17,237 nt of DNA from an uncultured Clostridium sp. (GTDB lineage Bacteria; Bacillota; Clostridia; TANB77; CAG-508). The position numbers and the translations under genes were made by a program. How positions within the stretch are numbered: the stretch's first letter is position 1; every line of letters starts with the position of its first letter. The stretch covers positions 1 through 17,237 of the forward strand of contig USNR01000028.1 in assembly GCA_900556135.1 (NCBI GenBank), in the 5' to 3' direction. Under the pieces are notes generated by a model, which searched no databases, was not told the DNA's origin, and saw only the letters and a list, made by a program, of their open reading frames with translations. Below are positions 7,773 through 14,567 of this stretch, piece by piece.

Positions 7773-9482
7773 CATTTCTTCATTTCGTTTAATTTTTTGA
7801 GTGGTTGTTTTTATTAATGGTTCTGTTGTGATTATTATATCTCTAATGTATTTGTACGCTGGCATAGTGTGGTTTATAACTTTTATCTGTTCCATTATCA
7901 ATTTTTTATAGTTCTCTTTTTCGGAATCAGGATATAGTTCTTTCATGGTATCTTCATTATAAACTATTTTTGCACATAATTTTACGTCATTATCTTTATC
8001 AGGCATACCGTAGACCATACTCTCACTGACAAAAGGCAGTTTGTTTATTAAAATTTCAGACTCCTCTGGGAATACTTTTTTGCCGTTTTTTAAAACTATA
8101 ACGAATTTTTTTCTACCAGTTATAAATAGAAATCCGTCTTTGTCAAATTTGCCTAAGTCACCAGTATGGAACCAACCATCTTTTAAGACTTCAGTTGTTG
8201 CTTCGGGATTTTCATAATAGCCAAGCATTACAGTTGGAGCTTTAACTATAATTTCGCCAATACCATCTTCGTCAGGTTGATCTATTTTTACGTCAATGTC
8301 TGGTAAAGGAAATCCAACAGAGCCAGCTCTTTTATATTTATCATTTTCGCCTGCTAGAACAGGAGATGTTTCTGTTAATCCGTACCCCTGCAATAAGTTT
8401 ATTCCGAAATCTACAAAGGCTGAAATTGCTTCTTTTTCCATAGGTGCTCCACCTGCTATTAATACACGCAGATGACCGCCTAATTGATTTAGCACGGGTG
8501 CAAATAATCTTTTTCGTATGTCTATATGAAATTTCAATAAGAAATTAGATAAAATTCTGGCAAATTTTATTAAATTTGTTTTACCTTGTTTAGTAATTTC
8601 TTTGTTAATTTTTTTATACATTGTTTCTAAAACAAGTGGTACACAAACAAATCCTGTTATTTCGTATTCTTTAAGATTTTTTACAATGTATTTTAGCCCG
8701 TCTGTAAAAACAACAGTAATACCAACGGATGTACCATATAAAAATGTACAAGTTGATTCAAATGTATGGTGTAAAGGTAAGAAAGATAAAAATTTATCTT
8801 CACTAGTAACTTTAGCCATGGAGCTTAATGAGTATATGTCAGAGCAAATATTTTTTTGGCTAAGCATAACTGCTTTAGAAATAGAGGTTGTACCTGATGT
8901 GAATAACATTATAGACATTGCATTATTATCTACTTCTATTTCATTATATTTGGTGTCTCCGCTTGCTAGTAGGGTTCTACCTTTTTCAATAAGATTAGAA
9001 TATGACAGGATTCCATCTGTGTCTGTTGTGTAATCCATACATATGTAAGTTTTTAAGTTTGAAGAATTTGATTGCATTAATTTTTTAAAAACTTCTAAAT
9101 ATTTTTTATCGAATATAACAGCGTCAACTTTACTTCTTTTTATTAAACTTTCAATTTCATTATTTGGTAAAGATTTGTCTAAAGGAACAACAACGATGTT
9201 GGATGTTGTGATTGCTAAATAACTAACACACCATTCGTATCTATTTGGAGAGATTATTGCAATTCTTTTTCCTTCTAGCCCTAAATGTAGTAGGGCGGTT
9301 CCTAAAGATTTTATATCGTCTATATAATTAGCATATGTTATTTTTATAATTTCAGATGTAGGGGTAAGCCTGTATTCAAATGCTGTTTTGTTTTTAAACA
9401 TTGGATATCTAATATTTACTAATTCTCTAAAATTGTTAATGTGAAAACCGTCATAAAGTTTCCTTTTGTGTTCTGCTACCAT
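7755..9482 (-). CDS. Long-chain acyl-CoA ligase (AMP-forming, FAA1/FadD-like)
   Basis: The enzyme activates a carboxylic acid, most likely a long-chain fatty acid, to acyl-AMP and then acyl-CoA; it is probably peripheral to the membrane. It has 575 residues. Motifs: the ATP-binding TSGTT...K loop (195-203, here with SIS in place of the usual GxP), AGGAPM (343-348), YGLTET (367-372), WFHTGD (437-442), hinge region GRKK (456-459) and the C-terminal catalytic lysine K563 in TTTQKIKR. The large insert around 285-340 and the FITGRKKFVIVLKNGKKVFPEE segment are typical of the long-chain (FAA1) group. Start ATG (complement of 9480-9482) follows GGAGG (9490-9494) by 7 bases. It is transcribed alone from its own promoter, convergent to rng. 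The substrate is inferred from family only. Confidence 0.92.
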   Translation of the reverse strand: MVAEHKRKLYDGFHINNFRELVNIRYPMFKNKTAFEYRLTPTSEIIKITYANYIDDIKSLGTALLHLGLEGKRIAIISPNRYEWCVSYLAITTSNIVVVPLDKSLPNNEIESLIKRSKVDAVIFDKKYLEVFKKLMQSNSSNLKTYICMDYTTDTDGILSYSNLIEKGRTLLASGDTKYNEIEVDNNAMSIMLFTSGTTSISKAVMLSQKNICSDIYSLSSMAKVTSEDKFLSFLPLHHTFESTCTFLYGTSVGITVVFTDGLKYIVKNLKEYEITGFVCVPLVLETMYKKINKEITKQGKTNLIKFARILSNFLLKFHIDIRKRLFAPVLNQLGGHLRVLIAGGAPMEKEAISAFVDFGINLLQGYGLTETSPVLAGENDKYKRAGSVGFPLPDIDVKIDQPDEDGIGEIIVKAPTVMLGYYENPEATTEVLKDGWFHTGDLGKFDKDGFLFITGRKKFVIVLKNGKKVFPEESEILINKLPFVSESMVYGMPDKDNDVKLCAKIVYNEDTMKELYPDSEKENYKKLIMEQIKVINHTMPAYKYIRDIIITTEPLIKTTTQKIKRNEEMKKIIG

Positions 9483-9513
9483 AAACAGACCTCCATTAAA
9501 ATAATCTTAGTAG

Positions 9514-9542
9514 ATTATATTATTTTTATTTAAAAAAATCAA
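9514..9542 (-). promoter_or_regulatory. Sigma-A promoter of the acyl-CoA ligase gene
   Basis: On the minus strand, TTGATT (complement of 9537-9542) and a perfect TATAAT (complement of 9514-9519) are separated by 17 bases. The start point would be near 9507, about 25 bases before the start codon. Confidence 0.88.
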
Positions 9543-9641
9543 GGTGGGTGTGTGATAAAATTGACTTGACTAATAAAACAGATTGTTATAAAATTGCGAT
9601 AAAGTGAATATAAGGTTTAGTTACATAAAAATGATTTTTGA

Positions 9642-9849
9642 ATTAAGTATATTACTTAAGGATTTTGTTCATACTGGAAGTATATCAATAAAACATTGAA
9701 AAATCAATATTTTATAACAAAATTTTTCACATTTTCATTGCGTATTTTGGGAAGAGTTTTGAACATTTAAAATTGTTTATAAATTTTGAAGTCTTTAGAG
9801 ATACAGCAAGTTCAGAAAAAATTATTTTTCCTTAAGTAATATACTTAAT
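9642..9849. repeat. Perfect 21-base inverted repeats enclosing 166 bases; each arm is itself a dyad
   Basis: Arm 9642-9662 and arm 9829-9849 are perfect reverse complements. Within each arm lies a 7-3-7 dyad, TTAAGTA-TAT-TACTTAA (9643-9659) and TTAAGTA-ATA-TACTTAA (9832-9848), the layout of a dimeric repressor site. They are 189 bases apart centre to centre, upstream of both the minus-strand ligase and the plus-strand GLUG gene. They may be paired operators (DNA looping) or the ends of a small non-coding mobile element; no target-site duplication is evident. Confidence 0.75.
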
Positions 9850-9868
9850 GCTAATATTGTGAATCTTC

Positions 9869-10012
9869 TGACGTCCGCTCATTTGGGCTAATAATATGAT
9901 CCAAATTAGAAAAAGAAATTTCCCTTATCGTCCTATGATGAAGACAAGGGCTCATATTTAAGAGAAAATTTCAATCCCTAATTGTGTCTCATATTTATTA
10001 GCCAATGCGCTG
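9869..10012 (+). repeat. Structured intergenic repeat, copy A (probable RNA element)
   Basis: About 144 bases closely match 16804-16952. Blocks shared without change include TGACGTCCGCT, GGCTAATAATATG, TTATCGTCCTATGATGAAGAC, CTCATATTTAAGAGAAAA and CAATCCCTAATTGTG (longest pieces given only in part). Predicted folding: closing stem 9883-9899 with 9989-10005, inner stem AAATTAG (9903-9909) with CTAATT (9978-9983), and a hairpin 9922-9932/9940-9950 with loop CTATGAT. It ends 61 bases before the GLUG-protein start. I do not recognise a named RNA family. Orientation is given as plus because both copies share the direction of the neighbouring genes. Confidence 0.82.
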
Positions 10013-10073
10013 GGAAGAAGTGATTTTAAGTGTTTATGTAAGAAGAAATAATATTTTTAGGAGGAGAAAGTAG

Positions 10074-11706
10074 ATGGAGAAAAACAAAAGTAAGATGATT
10101 GAAGGAATGAAAAATAATGAAGGAATTACATTGTTGGCTTTGGCTGTTACTATTGTGGTTTTACTGATATTAACAAGTATAGGTATAAAGCTTGCTTTAG
10201 GTAACAATGGAATTATAGGAGAAGCGAAAAATGCAAAAGAGTTAGCCGAGATAGACGAGGAAAAAGGAATTGTTAAAAGGGCAACTACTGTTTCTTTGAT
10301 AAAGAGCAAAGGTTCTAAAGTTGAGCAAGATACTTTAGAAAAAGCATTGAATGATGAAACAGGAGAAGGAAAAACAGAGGTAAGTGATGCGGGAGATGTT
10401 TTTGAAATATTGTTTACTGAGTCGAATAGATATTATGAGGTTGATAGTGAAGGGCATATTAGTGATTCTAATAAGGTTACAAAAGATGAAAAAGCAGGAG
10501 ATGTAACAAAAGGCGGAAGATGTGACGGAAGCGAAGAGAAGCCTTATGAAATAAGTTGCATAGAGGATTTAGTGGCGCTTTCAATGATGGTAAATGGAGG
10601 CAATGCTGACTTAGGCATGGGAGAAAATGATTTTTCAGGAAAAAATGTTGTTTTAATAAAAAACTTAAATTTTAATTCGAGATTTTCTTATAACGATAGC
10701 ACAACAACTAAGTTTGGAGATTTAAATGAAGATGGAATAATTGAAAATATAAAAACTGAATTAACTAAAACAGATGAAAACTGCATAGGATTTAAACCGA
10801 TTGGAATAAATCATGATACTAAATATAGATTTTGTGGGACTTTTGATGGTAGAAAAAACGAATTAAAGAATATATATATTAATAATCCAGGAAATGTAGG
10901 AGTGTTTGGAGCAGTTTGGAATGCTACAATCAAGAACTTAAATGTATCAGGAAAAATAATATCAACAGCAACTATAGATACTGATTTTGCTGCAGGAGGA
11001 ATAGTTGGAGATGGTTTGGCTTTTATATATAATTGTAATAATATGGCAAATATATATGGGGCTAAATATGTGGGAGGAATAGGCCGGAAGTATATGGAGT
11101 ACACATGCAAAAACCTTAATAATTAATTGCACGAATAGTGGAGATGTTTATTCGGAAAATTTAGTGGGTGGAATAGTCGGAAGAGGTTCTGGAGAGATAA
11201 ATGGATGTTATAATTTAGGAAATATAAATGGTAAAGGGGGATATACAGGAGGTATAGTTGGCCAGTCACAACAAAAATTAACTATATTAAACTGCTACAA
11301 TATGGGAAATGTAATCACTAACTATAGGGCAGGTGGTATTATTGCTTATGTATATGGGGAGACTACTGTAAATAACTGTTATAATATAGGAAACATAACC
11401 TCGTCAAGTGCCAGTGTGAATGGAATTGGTGGAACAACTGTTACGAATTGCTATAATTTTGGAAAATTAACGTCTAATTATGGAATTGATACAATAGTAG
11501 GAAAAACTATTAGTTCTTGTTATTATAAATCTTCGCTGAAATCAGATAAGGAAAATACGGCAGAAGGAGTAATTGATGTAGAAACAAAAAGTATTGAAGA
11601 AATTGTAGAGTTATTAAATTCATATAAAGATGATACGGGAGTATATCCTGCTGATTGGAAACAATGGAAAAAAGGAGATAATGGTTATCCTACATTTTCA
11701 GACTAA
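10074..11706 (+). CDS. GLUG-repeat surface protein with pilin-like leader, split by a +1 frameshift
   Basis: This is probably a secreted or pilus-associated adhesin-like protein; the function is not established. Frame one runs 10074-11084 (337 codons). After skipping one base at 11085, the second frame continues to TAA 11704-11706, giving 543 residues. The N-terminus NNEGITLLALAVTIVVLLIL (14-33) resembles a prepilin leader with cleavage after G17, but the usual glutamate at +5 is alanine. From about residue 245 there are GLUG-like repeats (xGGIVG...NCYNxGNI), which cross the frame break: YVGGI before it, GSIW...INCTNSGDVYSENLVGGIVG after it. The C-terminus (WKQWKKGDNGYPTF) is typical of such proteins. 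Start ATG follows AGGAGGAG by 7 bases. Without the shift, frame one ends at TAA 11124-11126. Confidence 0.85.
11073..11090 (+). other. +1 frameshift site in the GLUG-protein gene (GGA GGA ATA GGC CGG A)
   Basis: The in-frame codon CGG (11085-11087) is where the frame must move +1. Omitting C11085 gives GGA AGT and restores the repeat pattern up to the end of the protein. The codon order, an SD-like GGAGGA, one codon, slip codon GGC, then the hungry codon, has the same spacing as the classical prfB +1 site, though glycine-rich coding sequence alone could produce the GGAGGA. A one-base insertion (mutation or assembly error) explains the data equally well for this single site. Confidence 0.7.
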
Positions 11707-11714
11707 AAGGTGTA

Positions 11715-11754
11715 AAAAACTTCTTATGATGGTAAAAAGTCATAAGGAGTTTTT
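11715..11754 (+). terminator. Terminator of the GLUG-protein gene
   Basis: Arms 11715-11729 and 11740-11754 form a 15-base stem with one G-U pair and a 10-base loop, ending in TTTTT and followed by ATTTG. It begins 8 bases after the stop of the second reading frame (11704-11706), which supports the second frame being the functional end of the gene. Confidence 0.88.
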
Positions 11755-11912
11755 ATTTGTTTAAGAATAAATAAAAAATATTTATAGATATAAAGCAAGA
11801 AATTGCTAGAGTCTGAATTGATACAACGTATATAATATGTAAAAATAAATAATGTGTAGCAATGAAGATTATAGGTTAATTGAAAAAAATAAAAAAAATT
11901 TAAAAAAAACTA

Positions 11913-11941
11913 TTGCATTTTTATAAATCTTGTATTAGAAT
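11913..11941 (+). promoter_or_regulatory. Probable promoter of mraZ
   Basis: TTGCAT (11913-11918) and TAGAAT (11936-11941) are 17 bases apart. The -35 is weak and the -10 is good. The start point would fall near 11948, at the beginning of the MraZ box array. Confidence 0.6.
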
Positions 11942-11947
11942 TTAATC

Positions 11948-11974
11948 GAAGTGGTAAAAAGTGGTACAAAGTGG
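11948..11974 (+). promoter_or_regulatory. MraZ operator: three direct AAAGTGG-type boxes
   Basis: GAAGTGG (11948-11954), AAAGTGG (11958-11964) and AAAGTGG (11968-11974) repeat with an exact 10-base period and 3-base spacers, followed by a degenerate AAAATGT in phase. This matches the AAAGTG(T/G) box reported for MraZ in Mollicutes and the general rule of short direct repeats one helical turn apart. The position over the start point, just before mraZ, implies autoregulation of the division cluster. Confidence 0.88.
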
Positions 11975-12002
11975 TGGAAAATGTTTAGCGAGGTGAAGAA
12001 AA

Positions 12003-12434
12003 GTGTTAATAGGTGAATATGACCATTCTCTAGATGCAAAGGGCAGATTAATAATGCCTGCAAAGCTTAGAGATGATATGGGAGATAAGTTCATTATAAC
12101 AACCGGATTAGACGGATGTTTATTCGGATTTTCTTTATCTGAATGGGAAAAATTTGAGGACAAGCTAAAAACACTACCAATTACCAATAAAAATGCTAGA
12201 AACTTTGTAAGATTCTTTTTATCAGGAGCAACAGAATGTGAATTAGACAAACAAGGAAGATTTTTAATTGCTGGAAAATTACGTGAAAGTGCAAATCTAG
12301 AAAAAGATGTTACAATAATAGGTGCTGGAACACGTATTGAAATTTGGAACAAGGATAAATGGCAAGAACATAATAGTGAAGAAAATCTTTCTATAGAAGA
12401 AATAGAAAAAAATATGGAAGAACTAGGTATATAA
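12003..12434 (+). CDS. mraZ: MraZ, transcriptional regulator of the division/cell-wall cluster
   Basis: MraZ is a ring-forming DNA-binding protein with two SpoVT/AbrB-like domains that controls its own dcw cluster. It has 143 residues, the usual length, with the two family signatures DAKGR (11-15) and DKQGR (82-86). The start is GTG 12003, which gives the standard N-terminus (M)LIGEYDHSLDAKGR and follows AGGTGA (11991-11996) by 6 bases. Its own boxes lie at 11948-11974. Unlike the usual compact arrangement, 502 bases separate it from rsmH. Confidence 0.96.
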   Translation: MLIGEYDHSLDAKGRLIMPAKLRDDMGDKFIITTGLDGCLFGFSLSEWEKFEDKLKTLPITNKNARNFVRFFLSGATECELDKQGRFLIAGKLRESANLEKDVTIIGAGTRIEIWNKDKWQEHNSEENLSIEEIEKNMEELGI

Positions 12435-12936
12435 CTTGAAAAAGTTTATATAGTCTTTAACCAAAGCTAAGACCACAAAGAACAAAAGATGTAAATTGTA
12501 TCCAACTAAAGACAAGTATAACAAAAGATAATTAAACCTACATAAGAGAACAAAAGAATTAAAACCAAAGAAAAACAAGTGTGAAACTAAAGATAATTTG
12601 CAAAATTTGCAATAACTTAAGATTAGATAAAACAAAAGATTCTAGAAAAGTGCTAAAGATGAAATTTTTAAAGTGCTATACAAAAGAACTCTTTAAAAAT
12701 CAAAAGAATAATAAATTAATTAACAAAAGGTAAATATGAACAAAAGAATACTTAAGCAAAAGATGGAGATTACAAATGATATATAAATAAGAAGCAAAAC
12801 TGAAGACGAAAGCAGTTGGTATTTGTAGATAATATAAATGCCAACTGACTTATGCTATTATATGGAAAAAATGGAACGATTGTTTTGTGAAAACTATTAT
12901 AATATTTGTAATTTCAATAGAATTGGGGAATTGAAT
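12435..12936 (+). other. 502-base A-rich spacer between mraZ and rsmH with repeated CAAAAG motifs
   Basis: No conserved protein is visible. CAAAAG occurs nine times between 12483 and 12762 (starts at 12483, 12532, 12551, 12633, 12681, 12701, 12724, 12741 and 12757), mostly as (A)CAAAAGA, with near copies such as CCAAAG between them. A stable hairpin follows at 12813-12847. The frame leading into rsmH is open from ATG 12838, but the residues before 12937 have no counterpart in RsmH. No clear sigma-A promoter was found, so rsmH may depend on the mraZ promoter. Confidence 0.7.
12813..12847 (+). other. Stable hairpin in the rsmH leader
   Basis: CAGTTGGTATTT (12813-12824) pairs with AAATGCCAACTG (12836-12847) over 12 base pairs including one G-U pair, with an 11-base loop. 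No T-run follows, so it is not an ordinary terminator. It lies 89 bases before the rsmH start and could be an RNA-processing or stability element. Confidence 0.6.
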
Positions 12937-13873
12937 TTGGATTTTAAACATACACCAGTGATGCTAAATGAATGCATAGAAAATTTAAATATAAAGCCAG
13001 ATGGAATATATGTAGATGGTACACTTCGGAGGTGCGGGACATAGCAAGGTTATAGTTCAGAATTTATCGAAAGATGGTTTACTAATCGGAATTGATAGAG
13101 ATGAACAAGCATTGCAAGCAGCTTCGGAAAATCTAAAAGAATATAATAACGTAAAATATATACATGAAAATCATGATGATATAAAAGAATTATTAGATAA
13201 TATAGGAATTGAAGGTGTTGATGGTATATTACTAGATTTGGGCGTTTCTTCGTATCAATTAGATGAAAGAAATAGAGGATTTAGTTATTTAGGTAGTAAC
13301 GAGTTAGATATGAGAATGGACAAAACACAAGCTCTTACTGCAAAGGATGTAGTAAATACCTATACAGAGGAAAAGTTAGCAAATATAATATTTGAATATG
13401 GTGAGGAAAGATTTTCTAAAAATATTGCAAGAAACATTTGTAAGGCAAGAAGTGAAAAAACAATAGAAACAACAGACGAATTGGTAAGAATAATAGAAAA
13501 TTCAATTCCAAAATCTAAACAAAATAATGGTCATCCTGCAAAAAGAACTTTTCAAGCTATTAGAATAGAAGTTAATGATGAGATACGACCATTATATAAT
13601 ACAATTCTAAATTGTATTGATTTACTAAATGAAAATGGAAGATTGTGTGTGCTTACATTTCATTCATTAGAGGATAGAGCAGTTAAGGAAGCATACATAG
13701 AAGCACAAGGTAAATGTACATGTCCTAAAGATTTACCATATTGCGTATGCAATTATAAATCAATGGGAAAAATTATAACAAAGAAACCATTAGAACCAAC
13801 AAAAGAAGAAATGGAAAATAATTCGAGAGCTAAAAGCGCTAAATTAAGGGTTTTTGAAAAACATATGAAATAA
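12937..13873 (+). CDS. rsmH: RsmH (MraW), 16S rRNA C1402 N4-methyltransferase, with a +1 frameshift
   Basis: RsmH uses S-adenosylmethionine to methylate N4 of C1402 in the 16S rRNA decoding centre. Frame one reads MDFKHTPVMLNECIENLNIK...DGTL (30 codons, 12937-13026); after skipping C13027 the frame continues GGAGHS to the stop at 13871-13873, giving 311 residues, the normal family length. The break falls exactly inside the SAM-binding motif DGTLGGAGHS, with no residue lost or gained. Other motifs: DGILLDLGVSSYQLDERNRGFS, HPAKRTFQAIRIEVNDE, LTFHSLEDRAVK and a CxCPKDLPYCVC segment. The start TTG 12937 follows GGGGA (12925-12929) by 7 bases; TTG 12931 is an alternative. Without the shift, translation stops at TAG 13042-13044. 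Next gene: ftsL, 29 bases on. Confidence 0.93.
13015..13032 (+). other. +1 frameshift site in rsmH (GAT GGT ACA CTT CGG A)
   Basis: Reading frame one meets CGG at 13027-13029. Skipping C13027 gives CTT then GGA GGT GCG GGA, which is precisely the conserved LGGAG. The slip codon CTT is the one used at the classical prfB +1 site; a tRNA on CTT can re-pair with TTC. The hungry codon is CGG, used nowhere else in frame in this window apart from the other frameshift site at 11085. An extra C by mutation or assembly error is the alternative. Confidence 0.75.
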
Positions 13874-13902
13874 AACTAAAGGAAAGCGAGGTGAAATTAC
13901 CT

Positions 13903-14430
13903 ATGGCAGGAGCTAGACAATATGGATATCAATATGAAACTAGTCCTAGAAAATTAGAACCAGACTATAGAAGAAATGATAATCCATATAAAAAGAAAAA
14001 GTCTACATCTGTGAAAAAGAACAACGTAAAAAGCAAAGCTAAAACAAAAGCAAAGAAAAAAAGTAAGTATAATATTAAGCCGATAGTTTACATCGCTATT
14101 GGGTTTGCTATGTTGTTTACAATAAGCTATAGGAATTCACTGATAAACGAAAGCTATAACGAAAAGGAAAAGTTAAAATCTGAATTAAGTGTTGTTCAAA
14201 AGGAAAATGAACAATTAAAAGTTAATATTGAAAGTAGCTTGAATTTAAATTCAGTAGAAAAAACGGCAGAAGAAGAACTAGGAATGCAAAAATTAAATAA
14301 TAATCAAAAAGTATATGTAAATCTACAAAAGAAGGATTATGTAGAACCTACCACAGAAAAAGTTGTTATAAATGAAAATAATTCATGGTGGAGCAGAGTT
14401 TTAGATGCATTAATGCAGAAAATAAAGTAG
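13903..14430 (+). CDS. ftsL: FtsL-like septum protein
   Basis: FtsL is a bitopic membrane protein of the divisome that, with FtsB/DivIC and FtsQ/DivIB, activates septal wall synthesis by FtsW-FtsI. The 175-residue product has a long, basic cytoplasmic N-terminus (about 1-58, very rich in lysine), one membrane helix (about 59-77, IKPIVYIAIGFAMLFTISY), a coiled coil (about 80-113) and the typical extracytoplasmic tail EKTAEEELGMQKLNNNQKVYVNL. I chose ATG 13903 with AGGTGA 8 bases before it; the GTG at 13891 is part of that ribosome-binding site. Sequence conservation in this family is low, so the name rests on topology and on the position between rsmH and ftsI. Confidence 0.88.
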   Translation: MAGARQYGYQYETSPRKLEPDYRRNDNPYKKKKSTSVKKNNVKSKAKTKAKKKSKYNIKPIVYIAIGFAMLFTISYRNSLINESYNEKEKLKSELSVVQKENEQLKVNIESSLNLNSVEKTAEEELGMQKLNNNQKVYVNLQKKDYVEPTTEKVVINENNSWWSRVLDALMQKIK

Positions 14431-14474
14431 AAGGCGAGAAAGTGTGAGAAATTCACATAGACTCGTCTTTTTTT
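14431..14474 (+). terminator. Terminator between ftsL and ftsI
   Basis: AAGGCGAG (14431-14438) pairs with CTCGTCTT (14462-14469), with an inner stem GTGTGA/TCACAT and a GAAA loop, followed by a run of seven T. It starts immediately after the ftsL stop. It implies that ftsI has a separate promoter or is reached only by read-through. Confidence 0.82.
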
Positions 14475-14567
14475 GTGTGTAAAATAGGAAGTAGGTCAAA
14501 TTTTCTATTATAAAGTACATTTAGTTCTCTTTTTTATGTTCTCGAATACACTTGAATAGGTGATTTT

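Larger units (their letters stand above)
9483..10073. other. 591-base gene-free region between ligase and GLUG-protein genes
   Basis: No open frame with family similarity is visible. The region contains the ligase promoter (9514-9542), two matching operator-like dyads (9643-9659 and 9832-9848) that lie in a longer inverted repeat, structured repeat copy A (9869-10012) and the Shine-Dalgarno site of the downstream gene. A possible weak plus-strand promoter (TTGACT at 9566-9571 with TTATAAAA at 9586-9593) has poor spacing, so the promoter of the downstream gene is not established. Confidence 0.8.

Noticed and set aside
9561..9593. Plus-strand promoter TTGACT...TTATAAAA upstream of repeat A
   Set aside because: The spacer between the best -35 and -10 choices is about 15 or 20 bases, outside the normal 16-18, so it is only mentioned in the region entry.
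9933..9941. ATGATGA in the hairpin of the repeat resembles a C/D-box C motif, with CTGA near the 5' end of copy A
   Set aside because: C/D RNAs are archaeal and eukaryotic, the CTGA is not kept in copy B (GTTGA), and the motif is explained by the conserved loop.
9960..9980. On the minus strand the structured repeat contains GGGATTGAAAT, like the end of a CRISPR repeat
   Set aside because: There is one copy per element, no regular spacers and no cas genes; it is part of the conserved stem region.
12423..12635. Open minus-strand frame over the CAAAAG spacer (70 codons, rich in Leu/Phe/Tyr)
   Set aside because: The composition is what A-rich DNA gives on the opposite strand; there is no ribosome-binding site, promoter or recognisable domain.
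12838..12936. ATG 12838 as the start of rsmH, or as a small leader protein
   Set aside because: The 33 extra residues have no counterpart in RsmH, the ATG lies in a hairpin arm without a ribosome-binding site, and TTG 12937 has a good one.
13027..13029. CGG read as tryptophan or another amino acid instead of a frameshift
   Set aside because: In both genes the zero frame ends shortly after CGG (TAG 13042, TAA 11124) and the +1 frame carries the conserved sequence, so reassignment alone does not rescue either protein.
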